DNA from: WJKR01 sp964556395
Lineage (GTDB): Archaea > Nanobdellota > Nanobdellia > Woesearchaeales > WJKR01
NCBI GenBank assembly: GCA_964556395.1
Contig: CAZKVR010000012.1
Span: forward strand, 1 to 26,629
Length of the DNA: 26,629 nucleotides
Reading direction: 5' to 3'
Program-made: the position numbers and the translations under genes
Shown: piece after piece, positions 7,296 to 14,501 of the stretch
How positions within the stretch are numbered: position 1 is the first letter of the stretch
Layout: every line of letters starts with the position of its first letter
Notes under the pieces: generated by a model
Seen by the model: only the letters and a program-made list of their open reading frames with translations
Databases searched by the model: none
What the model was told of the DNA's origin: nothing

Positions 7296-7415
7296 ATGCT
7301 ATACCAGACCAAGGACGGACGAATACTCTCGGAAGAGGATCTCAACCTCATGAACCCTGCCGAGCTGGAACAGCAAGGCGTCCACGTCGTGGACGACTGG
7401 CAGGAATGGACCTGA
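7296..7415 (+). CDS. 39-residue small protein of unknown function
   Basis: This ORF encodes 39 residues, beginning MLYQTKDGRILSEEDL and ending VVDDWQEWT. It has a TATA box, a leader and a perfect Shine-Dalgarno, a combination unlikely by chance. The protein is acidic and soluble, with no cysteine, signal peptide or membrane segment. It looks like a beta-hairpin start (LYQTKDGRIL) followed by a short helix (NPAELEQQG) and an aromatic C-terminus. Its codons are C/A-ending like those of PCNA and of the next gene. A T-rich tract follows at 7437-7453. I do not recognise it. A small regulatory or binding protein made in quantity is possible. Confidence 0.7.
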   Translation: MLYQTKDGRILSEEDLNLMNPAELEQQGVHVVDDWQEWT

Positions 7416-7436
7416 CGATAAGGCCTCACACCCACC

Positions 7437-7453
7437 TCTTTTTCTTTCTTTTT
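7437..7453 (+). terminator. T-rich tract, possible archaeal terminator
   Basis: CTCTTTTTCTTTCTTTTT spans 7436-7453, between the 39-residue gene and the next ORF. Archaeal RNA polymerase often stops at such tracts. No TATA box is evident for the ORF at 7465, so some read-through would be needed for its expression. Confidence 0.45.
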
Positions 7454-7464
7454 AGGAAATTCTT

Positions 7465-8019
7465 ATGAACAAGAACGTATTACCGGACGGCATGGCATTA
7501 GCGGAACTGGTAAAAAAGATTTTCTCAAGGCAAGAGTCATCCGCCAGGCTGGCCAACAACCACGCCGAAGACCTGGCCCGCTCGAACATGCGCCTCAGTG
7601 TCTACGAGAGCGAGAAGGCCGACCCCCGGCTGTTCTTCTGGAGGCCGAGAGGCTCCCAAGGAAAGGTTGTGGTCACGCCAGACCCCTCGACAAAGCTCAG
7701 ATACTACATCTGCGACGAGCCGGCCGAGGACGGATACAAGGTAGGACGGATTTCAGGAGAAGGACGTGACACGTACTCCTTCACCATCAGGAACACTCGC
7801 TACGAGCTCCACCTCTCACCGCAGGCCATGCCCATGCCAGAAGGGGCAAGGATACAGGACGTCCCTGTCAGGACCTACCTGGAACGGCACGACAACCTGG
7901 CGAACCACCCGCATGCCGCTAGTATCGAAATGAAGGACGGCCACGACGCCGCTGTCGAGTACATCAACAGGCAGCAGGCCCGGATGGCGCGCAAGCACAA
8001 GAGTCGCAGGTCACGCTGA
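7465..8019 (+). CDS. hypothetical protein with basic C-terminus
   Basis: This 184-residue protein is not recognised. Residues 1-50 look helical (ALAELVKKIF...NNHAEDLARSNMR). About 55-135 alternate as beta strands (RLFFWRPRG, KVVVTPD, LRYYICDE, YKVGRIS, SFTIRNTRYELHL). The tail QARMARKHKSRRSR is strongly basic and could bind nucleic acid. There are no membrane segments or signal peptide, and a single cysteine. Codon use matches the 39-residue gene 49 bases upstream, so the two may be co-transcribed. An AGGA lies 8 bases before the ATG. Its stop overlaps the convergent pepF gene by 9 bases. Confidence 0.65.
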   Translation: MNKNVLPDGMALAELVKKIFSRQESSARLANNHAEDLARSNMRLSVYESEKADPRLFFWRPRGSQGKVVVTPDPSTKLRYYICDEPAEDGYKVGRISGEGRDTYSFTIRNTRYELHLSPQAMPMPEGARIQDVPVRTYLERHDNLANHPHAASIEMKDGHDAAVEYINRQQARMARKHKSRRSR

Positions 8020-9768
8020 CTCCAGTTCCTTGAGCCTCTCGACCTCTTCCTTGATCACGTCGAAGCCGCGCTGCCAGAACTCCTTCTTGGCAGGGTCCAT
8101 CCCGAGTTCGCGTAACAGGTCCTGCGGCCGCTTGCTACCGCCCGCCGACAACAGCTTCACGTACTTCTCGACGAACGGCCCGCCTTCCTTGCGGTACTGG
8201 TCGTACAACGCCAGGACGAGCAGGTTACCCCACGCGTAGGCGTAGCAGTAGAACGGCGTGGCGTGGATGTGCGGGATGTAGTTCCACTCGTTCCGGAACT
8301 CTTCGGGAACTTCCATGTCGCCGAACTGTTCCTCCAGCAACCCCATGTACTTCTCCTTGAGCTCGTCCTTCGTCGCGCCCCGCTTGACCATCTCATGGGC
8401 CTCTTGCTCGAACAGGACGAAGTAGGCCTGCCGCGTGATGGACGCCCACTGGTTGTCCAGCTGGTGCACCAGCAACGACACCTTCTCCTCGTCGGAAGCC
8501 TCTGAGAGGAACCGTTCCGCCAGGAGCATCTCCGCGAAGATGCTCGCCGTCTCAGCCATCGGCAGGGCTGCGTGGTGCAATAACGGCTGCTGCTTCTCGG
8601 CGAACACGCCGTGCACCGCGTGTCCGAGCTCGTGCATCATGGTGAACACGTCCCTCAACTTTCCCGTGTGGTTGAGCAGGACGTAAGGCTTGACCAGGCC
8701 TCCGAGGTAGCTGCAGAACGCCCCTGGTCGCTTACCTTTCTTCGGGTGGCTGTGGACGTGGCCCGCGTCGAACACGCTCTTCGCAGCGTCGTGGAACCTC
8801 TTGTCGAACCTGTTGAACGTGCCCAGCACCAACTCCTTGGTCTCATCGTAGGAGTAGGTCTTCTCGGACTCGTCGAACGGCGCGTAGACGTGATAGCGGT
8901 TGTAAGCGTATGTTTGTCCCCTCTTCCGGTGGAGGTCATGCCTTAGCTTGAAGTAGTCCTTGAACAACCCGACGTTCTCGCGGATGGTCTCGAGCAACGC
9001 GTCCACGGCTTCCCGGTCGATGTCGTTGGCGTGGTTGCGCACGCCGATCGGGCTCTCATAACCCCGTATCTTTAGGCCTTCGTTGTTCCAGTCCAGGACG
9101 ATGTTCTTGTACACCTCTGACAGGACGGTCTCGTGCGCCCGGTAAGGCCTCAGGAGCTCCTTGTAAGCCTCCTCCCGCTTCTCCGGGTCGGTGGAGAACA
9201 CGTACTGCTTGACCTCCTCCTGCGTCAGCTTCTTCCCGTCCAGCTCGTAGGTGAAGTCACTGGTGAACACGTCGTACAGCGAGGAGAACGCTCCGCGGCC
9301 GGTCATCCCCTTCAACGAGATGATCCTTTCCACCTCTTCCGACTTGGTGTACGGCTTGAGCTTCCGCACCTCTTCCAGGTAGTACTTGAAATCCTCCAAC
9401 TCTCCTGATTTGATGAGCTCCTCAGCCTTTCCGTCGGGGAGGTGCATGAACCAGAGGTCGAAGAACATGACCTCGTTGCCGAGGTCGGTGGATAGTTGGT
9501 CGACGTACGTCATACGGCCCAACAACTCCTGATCCTGCGTGTTCGTGGTGAACTGCAACCCGTAGTAGTCCTGCAACCCTTCCATGAGCACGGCGAGATC
9601 CTGCTTGAGCAATAACGCCTCCCGCAACTCCGCCGGCGTGACGTCGTCCGAGAGCTTCTCGCGCCACCGCTTGAACCGTTCCGTCTTGTCCTTGCACTCC
9701 TGCTCCAACCCTTCCACGGATCGTCCGAGGAGGACGTCGTCCACGTTCCACACGTCACCGTCTGCCAT
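8011..9768 (-). CDS. pepF: oligoendopeptidase F (M3 family metallopeptidase)
   Basis: This 585-residue zinc peptidase is expected to cleave short peptides in the cytoplasm, downstream of proteasome or other proteases. The zinc site is HELGH at residues 379-383, with the third ligand E406 in MAETASIFAE, the M3 order. Upstream is the PepF-type segment GAFCSYLGGLVKPYVLLNHTGKLRDVFTMMHE. The C-terminal region has HIHATPFYCYAYAWGNLLVLALY, with His/Tyr residues used for substrate binding in M3 enzymes. The length fits PepF (about 560-600). The ATG at 9768 is about 28 bases from a TATA box, so it is leaderless. It is convergent with the hypothetical gene on its left and independent of its neighbours. 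Confidence 0.93.
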   Translation of the reverse strand: MADGDVWNVDDVLLGRSVEGLEQECKDKTERFKRWREKLSDDVTPAELREALLLKQDLAVLMEGLQDYYGLQFTTNTQDQELLGRMTYVDQLSTDLGNEVMFFDLWFMHLPDGKAEELIKSGELEDFKYYLEEVRKLKPYTKSEEVERIISLKGMTGRGAFSSLYDVFTSDFTYELDGKKLTQEEVKQYVFSTDPEKREEAYKELLRPYRAHETVLSEVYKNIVLDWNNEGLKIRGYESPIGVRNHANDIDREAVDALLETIRENVGLFKDYFKLRHDLHRKRGQTYAYNRYHVYAPFDESEKTYSYDETKELVLGTFNRFDKRFHDAAKSVFDAGHVHSHPKKGKRPGAFCSYLGGLVKPYVLLNHTGKLRDVFTMMHELGHAVHGVFAEKQQPLLHHAALPMAETASIFAEMLLAERFLSEASDEEKVSLLVHQLDNQWASITRQAYFVLFEQEAHEMVKRGATKDELKEKYMGLLEEQFGDMEVPEEFRNEWNYIPHIHATPFYCYAYAWGNLLVLALYDQYRKEGGPFVEKYVKLLSAGGSKRPQDLLRELGMDPAKKEFWQRGFDVIKEEVERLKELESA

Positions 9769-9791
9769 GGCTGCGTCGAAAAGAAGAGGGG

Positions 9792-9800
9792 CTTAAATAT
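9792..9800 (-). promoter_or_regulatory. TATA box of pepF
   Basis: The minus strand reads ATATTTAAG, centred 28 bases before the ATG at 9768. Leaderless initiation is likely. Confidence 0.65.
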
Positions 9801-9920
9801 GCTTTGGTGGAGCGTGCTTTCAAGACCCTTACAATATTCTCTTCCCTGCCTGGTTGGCCTCTTGAACCGCTATCTTGCGGCAGGAGTTGTCCTCCTCTGA
9901 CAAGAGGTTCGTATCTCCAG
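9801..9920. other. intergenic region between pepF promoter and ahpD-like stop
   Basis: No supported gene is seen here. It holds a small inverted repeat (CCTCT-GACA-AGAGG, about 9893-9906) that could shape the 3' end of the ahpD-like transcript, but no T-tract follows it. Confidence 0.3.
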
Positions 9921-10256
9921 CTACTCGTCCTGGTTTCCTTCGAGCGCTTCCTGCACGTAGCTCATGTACGCGAGCGAGGGCCCGCCGCCCATCAGCACCG
10001 CCACCCAGGCTATCTCGAGAATTTCTTCCTTCGTGTACCCTTTGGCTAGGGCTTGCTTGACGTGGAACGCGATGCAGCTAGGGCATTGCGCTTTCACCGC
10101 GATGCCGAGCGCGACAGCTTCTTTCGTCTTCGCAGACACCTTTCCGTCGTGTTCTATCGCTCCCATCATGCCCTGGAAGCCTTTCATTTGCGCCGGCGTC
10201 TGTCCTTGCAGGTAGCCCATCACTCCTTCTATCCGTTCGAGTTCGTTCCGTCCCAT
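9921..10256 (-). CDS. AhpD-like / carboxymuconolactone decarboxylase family protein
   Basis: This 111-residue, all-helical protein carries CPSCIAFHVKQAL, the CxxC plus downstream His signature of AhpD-like proteins, which act as thiol peroxidase partners or disulfide reductants. The preceding helix KTKEAVALGIAVKAQ and the following GYTKEEILEIAWVAVLMGGGPSLAY are typical of the family. The size matches single-domain archaeal members, usually oligomeric. The ATG at 10256 has the Shine-Dalgarno GAGGTGA 7 bases upstream. That Shine-Dalgarno overlaps the stop of a 23-codon leader ORF, suggesting coupling. The exact substrate cannot be told from sequence. Confidence 0.85.
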   Translation of the reverse strand: MGRNELERIEGVMGYLQGQTPAQMKGFQGMMGAIEHDGKVSAKTKEAVALGIAVKAQCPSCIAFHVKQALAKGYTKEEILEIAWVAVLMGGGPSLAYMSYVQEALEGNQDE

Positions 10257-10262
10257 GCGTGT

Positions 10263-10334
10263 TCACCTCTTGAGCGTCTTCCAGGCATCTCTCGCCTCGA
10301 GAACATCCTCGCCACCAGTTCGCCCTGATGCCAT
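10263..10334 (-). CDS. possible 23-residue leader ORF of the ahpD-like gene
   Basis: This ORF begins MASGRTGGED and ends AWKTLKR. Its TGA is the last three bases of the Shine-Dalgarno (GAGGTGA) used by the ahpD-like gene. It begins about 38 bases after the TATA box, so it would be near the 5' end of the mRNA. No clear ribosome site of its own is seen. It may be a translated leader that couples to the main gene, or chance. Confidence 0.35.
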   Translation of the reverse strand: MASGRTGGEDVLEARDAWKTLKR

Positions 10335-10369
10335 GTTGTCTGCTCTCTTGTATATCACAGCTGAAACGA

Positions 10370-10377
10370 TTTATAAA
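10370..10377 (-). promoter_or_regulatory. TATA box of the ahpD-like transcript
   Basis: TTTATAAA predicts a start near 10345, giving a leader of about 90 bases before the ATG at 10256. That is longer than elsewhere in this window. Confidence 0.6.
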
Positions 10378-10407
10378 CGTTTGTTTCGCTTCCTGAAAAA
10401 GAGGGCT

Positions 10408-13176
10408 TCATTGGAGCTTGTACTCCCGGCCTTGGAGGTTCCCTTGCTCCTTGAACTCTGCCTTGACCGAGAGCTTTATGATCTCCGAGAGTATGACGAC
10501 GGTCGCGCTCAGTCCGAGCACGAGCCCCCACTCGGTCGGGGTGATCGGCATCGTGCCGAACACTTCCCGTCCCGTCTCGGTGTAGATGGCTCCTAGCGTG
10601 AGGAGCGCCGAAGCCCCTACCGCTCCGAAGAGGTGCGGGTTGTTGAAGAACCCTTTGTCGAAGATGGTGGTGTGCAGCCTGCGCGCGTTGAACGCGTGGA
10701 AGAGCTCGAAGAATATCAGTGTGGCGAACGCCACCGTCATGGCCTTCTCCAACGGTGCTCCGTGTACGTGGAGGTCCCAGAGGAATATGCTGAGCGTGCC
10801 TCCCAGGACGAGGGGTACGAGGACGAGTATCTTCGTCAGGATGTAGTCTGACAGGAGCCTTTCCTTGGGGTCTCGAGGCTTCTGGTTCATCACTTTCTGG
10901 TGTGTCGGTTCGATGCTGAGCGCGAGTGCTGGGATGGTGCTCGTGACGAGGTTGACGAAGAGTATCATCAGGGCTGTGAGCGGCAACGGTATGCCTATGA
11001 TGACCGCGAGGGCGAGCAGTCCTATCTCCGTGAAGTTGCCGGTGAGGAGGTAGTATATGAAGCGCCTGATGTTGTTGTACACCGTCCGTCCTTCCCGGAC
11101 CGCGGTGACGATGGTGGCGAAGTTGTCGTCCGTCAACACCATGTTGGACGCTTCCCGCGCCACCTCCGTGCCTTCCTTCCCCATCGAGATGCCCACGTCG
11201 GATTTCTTCAGGGCTGGGGCGTCGTTCACCCCGTCGCCGGTCATCGCGACGATCTCGCCTCGTCGTTGGAATGACTTGACGATCCGTAGCTTGTGTTCGG
11301 GGGACGTCCTCGAGAAGATGGTGACCTTCCCTATCACGTCGTCGAGCTCCTCGTCGGTGAGCTTGTCGAGCTCGTGCCCTTCCAGTATCTTGTCGGTGGA
11401 CTTGTTGAATATGTGCAGCCGTTCGCCGATGGTCTGCGCTATGAGGTTGTGGTCTCCCGTGATCATGACGGTCTTGACCCCTGCCCGCTTGCACTCGTGG
11501 ACGGCGTCGTACACCTCTTCGCGTATGGGGTCTTCGATGCCTACGAACCCTTCGTAGACGTATCCTTTCTCGAGGTGTTTTTTGATGAATTGCTTCGTGC
11601 TCTTCCCTTCCTTCCTCATCTCTTTCGAGGCTAGCGAGAGGACTCTCAACCCCTTCTTGTTGGCTTCTTCGATCCGTTCGTGGATGCGCTTCCGCTCCTT
11701 GGGGGTGAGCTTGCGGCTCTTGTTCTTCCCCGTCCGTACGCGGGCGCACTTCTCGAGCACTATCTCGCCCGCTCCTTTGAGGTGGAACCCGTAGCGGTCC
11801 TTCTTCCCGTACTCCTTGTTGACGCTGATCATGTATTTCCGCGCCGGGTCGAACGGGAGGAGGTGTACGCGCTTGTGGTCTTCCCGCAGGCCGTGCTCGT
11901 TGTAGTCGAGGCTTTCTGCCAGGCTGAGCAGCGATCCTTCCGTGGGCTCTCCGTACAGGTTCCATTCGCCGTCTTCGAAGGAGAGTTCCGCTTCGTTGCA
12001 CAGGACGCACGTCTTGAGCATTTGGTCGGGGATGGCGACTTGTTTTTTCTCCACTCTCCGTCCTTCCTCGTCGTAGAACTCGTTCACCGGCTCGTACCCT
12101 TTCCCTTTGACGTCGTAGCGCGTCCCCGTCGGGAGGTGCACTTCCGTCACCCTCATCTTGTTCTCGGTGAGCGTGCCGGTCTTGTCGGTGCAGATGACCG
12201 TGGTGGTGCCGAGCGTCTCTACAGAGTTCATGTCCTTGACGATGGCGTTCTGCCGGGCCATCTTCTTGATGCCGTGCGAGAACGTGACTGTCAGGGCCAG
12301 CGGGAAGCTTTCGGGGATGCCTGCTATGGCGAGGGCGCTGACGAGTAGGATGCTGAACAAGAACGTCTGCCCTTGGAGGAGCAGTATTATGAGGAGTAGC
12401 GCTGCGATGGTGATGACGATGTATGATATCCGCGTGCTCATCCGGTCTATCTTCTTCTGGATCGGTGTCTTCTCGTGCTTGATGCTCTCGATGGAGGATG
12501 TTATCCGTCCGATGTGGGTGTCCATCCCCGTCGTGGTGACGACGCCCACTCCGCTTCCGCCCGTCACGTGCGTGGAGCTGAAGGCGATGTTGGTCATGTC
12601 TCCGAGGTTGACGTTCTCGTCGGAGAGGTGGGTGGTCGTCTTCACGCGTTCTTGCGATTCTCCGGTGATGACCGCTTCGTTGATGTGGAGGCCTGTGGCT
12701 TCCAGCAGCCTGAGGTCTGCGGGTACGATGTCTCCTCGTTTCAGGTGGACGATGTCGCCTGGTACGAGCTTCTCCGCTTCCATCTCCTGTTTCTTCCCGC
12801 CTCGTCTGACGTGGACTTTCTTGGCGGTCAGCTTCGCCAATGCCTTGATGGTCTTGTCGGCGTTGTATTCCTGCCAGAATCCGAGCAGGACCGTCATGAG
12901 TATGATGATGAGTATGATGCCTGCTTCCAGCTTCTCGCCCGTGAAGTATGCTATCCCGCCGGCTGCGAGGAGTATGTAGATGAGGAGCGAGTTGGCCTTC
13001 TCCAGGAGGACTTTGCGCCATCTGAAGGGCTTCTCGGTCTGTAGCTTGTTCTCGCCGGCTTCCGTGAGCCTCTTCTCAGCCTCTTGCTCCGTGAGCCCTT
13101 GCTTCGTCGTGTTGAGCTCCTTAAGGGCTTCATCGGTCGTCCGGAGGTGCCAGAACTTGTCGTGCGTGATTCCCAT
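10408..13176 (-). CDS. P2-type (calcium/cation) P-type ATPase
   Basis: This 922-residue membrane ATPase of the SERCA/Na,K class has TGES (171-174, actuator), DKTGTLT with phosphorylated D331, MITGDHN, and MTGDGVNDAPALKKSDVGISMG. Ten membrane segments are expected. M4 has IPESFP (PEGLP in calcium pumps; Glu kept). M5 has TGNFTEIG, keeping Asn and Glu. M6 has NLVTSTIPA, with Ser where SERCA has Asp800 (NLVTDGLPA). One transport ligand is therefore changed, and the ion cannot be named. The N-terminus (DKFWHLRTTDEALKELN...GLTEQEAEKRL) is the usual cation-ATPase N domain. The ATG at 13176 is preferred because GAGG precedes it; a GTG at 13194 would add six residues. It is monocistronic with its own TATA box. 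Confidence 0.93.
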   Translation of the reverse strand: MGITHDKFWHLRTTDEALKELNTTKQGLTEQEAEKRLTEAGENKLQTEKPFRWRKVLLEKANSLLIYILLAAGGIAYFTGEKLEAGIILIIILMTVLLGFWQEYNADKTIKALAKLTAKKVHVRRGGKKQEMEAEKLVPGDIVHLKRGDIVPADLRLLEATGLHINEAVITGESQERVKTTTHLSDENVNLGDMTNIAFSSTHVTGGSGVGVVTTTGMDTHIGRITSSIESIKHEKTPIQKKIDRMSTRISYIVITIAALLLIILLLQGQTFLFSILLVSALAIAGIPESFPLALTVTFSHGIKKMARQNAIVKDMNSVETLGTTTVICTDKTGTLTENKMRVTEVHLPTGTRYDVKGKGYEPVNEFYDEEGRRVEKKQVAIPDQMLKTCVLCNEAELSFEDGEWNLYGEPTEGSLLSLAESLDYNEHGLREDHKRVHLLPFDPARKYMISVNKEYGKKDRYGFHLKGAGEIVLEKCARVRTGKNKSRKLTPKERKRIHERIEEANKKGLRVLSLASKEMRKEGKSTKQFIKKHLEKGYVYEGFVGIEDPIREEVYDAVHECKRAGVKTVMITGDHNLIAQTIGERLHIFNKSTDKILEGHELDKLTDEELDDVIGKVTIFSRTSPEHKLRIVKSFQRRGEIVAMTGDGVNDAPALKKSDVGISMGKEGTEVAREASNMVLTDDNFATIVTAVREGRTVYNNIRRFIYYLLTGNFTEIGLLALAVIIGIPLPLTALMILFVNLVTSTIPALALSIEPTHQKVMNQKPRDPKERLLSDYILTKILVLVPLVLGGTLSIFLWDLHVHGAPLEKAMTVAFATLIFFELFHAFNARRLHTTIFDKGFFNNPHLFGAVGASALLTLGAIYTETGREVFGTMPITPTEWGLVLGLSATVVILSEIIKLSVKAEFKEQGNLQGREYKLQ

Positions 13177-13222
13177 CGTCCCTCTTTCTTCCACGTCTTT
13201 GCTCTTTCTCCGGAGGGGTGGG

Positions 13223-13231
13223 TTTTTAAAG
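13223..13231 (-). promoter_or_regulatory. TATA box of the P-type ATPase gene
   Basis: The minus strand reads CTTTAAAAA. The predicted start is near 13200, leaving about 24 bases and a GAGG before the ATG at 13176. Confidence 0.6.
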
Positions 13232-13297
13232 ATTTCTGGTGTGTGTTGTGAGAATTGGTTTGCCTGTCCTTTGAGCCTCTGGACGGGTGTGTCTCTT

Positions 13298-13531
13298 TCA
13301 ATCCCCGCCGCAGTACTTGAGTTGTTCCGGCTCGCACCCTTCGTCGTACTCTTCCAGTTGTTCTAAAGTTTTCTTGTAGATCTCGCTGTACTTCTCGTCT
13401 TCAGGGTCTTTCTTTTCTTCCTTCTCGGTCTCTTCGAACCCTTCGCGGTGCTGGTTGCACAGCGGGCACGTCCGGGGCTTCTCCTCTTGCGGGATGACTG
13501 CGTGGCAGCCGAGGCATATCCAGGCGCTCAT
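13298..13531 (-). CDS. small rubredoxin-like metal-binding protein
   Basis: This 77-residue protein begins with a rubredoxin/rubrerythrin-type knuckle pair: WICLGC (C6, C9) and TCPLC (C22, C25), which would bind one iron or zinc. The gap between the knuckles is short, as in the C-terminal domain of rubrerythrin, rather than the about 30 residues of classical rubredoxin. The rest is a charged helix (EETEKEEKKDPEDEKYSEIYKKTLEQLEEY) and a tail with two more cysteines (GCEPEQLKYCGGD). It could be an electron carrier or a zinc-ribbon protein. It is leaderless from a TATA box that lies across the stop codon of trxB. Neighbouring redox genes favour an electron-transfer role, but that is inference. 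Confidence 0.72.
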   Translation of the reverse strand: MSAWICLGCHAVIPQEEKPRTCPLCNQHREGFEETEKEEKKDPEDEKYSEIYKKTLEQLEEYDEGCEPEQLKYCGGD

Positions 13532-13553
13532 AATAAGATATGAACGAGGTTTC

Positions 13554-13563
13554 TTATTTATGC
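13554..13563 (-). promoter_or_regulatory. TATA box inside the 3' end of trxB
   Basis: The minus strand reads GCATAAATAA, centred about 27 bases before the ATG at 13531 and overlapping the trxB stop codon. It allows the rubredoxin-like gene to be expressed separately from the upstream operon. Confidence 0.55.
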
Positions 13564-14496
13564 CTTGTGCTTCCTGTGCGCTAGGTATCGCTCCGCCGAG
13601 ATGGCTGCGGCCACGCCCGTCCCGGTCGCCGTGGCTGCTTGCCGGAACGTCTTGTCCGCCACATCGCCGGCTGCGAACACGCCTTCCAGGTTGGTCTTCG
13701 TCAGCCTGTCCGCTTGCAGGTATCCTTGCTCGTCCATCTTGAGGTGTCCTTTGAAGATGGCGGTGTTGGGGACGTGCCCGATGGCGAGGAATACGCCGTC
13801 GACGTCGAAGTCCTTCACCTCGTCCTTGGAGTTGTCGAGGAGCTTGACGCCGGTGAGGCCTTGCTGTTCATCCCCGATGTACTCTCGTATCTGGTGGTTG
13901 TACAGGATCTCGATCTTAGGGTTCTCTTCGACGCGTTCTTTCATGGGGACCGAGGCTCGCATCTTGTCCCTGCGCACCAGCATGGTCACCTTGCTGGCGA
14001 ACTTGGTGAGGAAGTCGGCCTCCTCACAAGCCGCGTCGCCGCCGCCGACGATGGCGAGCTCCTTGTCCTTGTAGAACGCGCCGTCGCACGTCGCGCACGT
14101 GTGGACGCCCTTGCTCTTGTACTTCTCCTCGTCCGGCAGTCCCAACCAGCGGGCTGACGCGCCGGTCGCGACGATGACTGCTGGCGCCTTGTACTCGTTC
14201 GTGTCCGTCTTGACCGCGTACGTGCCGTCGTCCTGCGGTTCGAAGGCGGTGGCCCTCTCGTACCGGACTTCGGCGCCGAACTTCTCCGCCTGCTGTTTCA
14301 TGCGTTGCACGAGCTCCGGCCCTTGGATGCCTTCGGGGAAGCCGGGGTAGTTCTCCACTTCCGTCGTGGTGCCTATCTGGCCGCCGTCTTCCATGCCTGT
14401 CAGCACGAGTGGTTTGAGCTCTGCCCGTCCGTTGTAGATGGCCGCACCCATGCCGGCCACGCCTGATCCTAGTATGATGACATTCCGTTCTTCCAT
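13558..14496 (-). CDS. trxB: thioredoxin reductase
   Basis: This 312-residue NADPH:thioredoxin disulfide reductase has an FAD site LGSGVAGMGAA (Val in place of the usual Pro), the redox pair C134-A-T-C137 in TCATCDGAFY, an NADPH-binding site IVGGGDAACEEA followed by VRRDKMRAS (the two-arginine NADPH signature), and a C-terminal FAD motif GVFAAGDVADKTFRQAATATGTG. The length is typical of the low-molecular-weight enzyme. The ATG at 14496 has AGGTGAT 5 bases before it. This site overlaps the stop of the aminopeptidase gene, so the genes are one operon; an in-frame extension upstream lies wholly within that gene and is not used. No thioredoxin gene is in view. Confidence 0.94.
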   Translation of the reverse strand: MEERNVIILGSGVAGMGAAIYNGRAELKPLVLTGMEDGGQIGTTTEVENYPGFPEGIQGPELVQRMKQQAEKFGAEVRYERATAFEPQDDGTYAVKTDTNEYKAPAVIVATGASARWLGLPDEEKYKSKGVHTCATCDGAFYKDKELAIVGGGDAACEEADFLTKFASKVTMLVRRDKMRASVPMKERVEENPKIEILYNHQIREYIGDEQQGLTGVKLLDNSKDEVKDFDVDGVFLAIGHVPNTAIFKGHLKMDEQGYLQADRLTKTNLEGVFAAGDVADKTFRQAATATGTGVAAAISAERYLAHRKHKA

Positions 14497-14501
14497 TCCT
14501 A

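Noticed and set aside
9893..9906. Hairpin CCTCT-GACA-AGAGG as a terminator
   Set aside because: The stem is short and no T-tract follows on either strand. Kept only as a note on the intergenic region.
9804..10049. 81-codon plus-strand ORF opposite the ahpD-like gene
   Set aside because: Most of it is antisense to the CxxC-containing gene, with no ribosome site or known motif.
10355..13021. 888-codon open frame on the minus strand in another frame of the ATPase gene
   Set aside because: Arg/His/Pro-rich with no family motif. It is the shadow of a gene with DKTGTLT, TGES and other ATPase motifs, and follows from the low frequency of stops at this composition.
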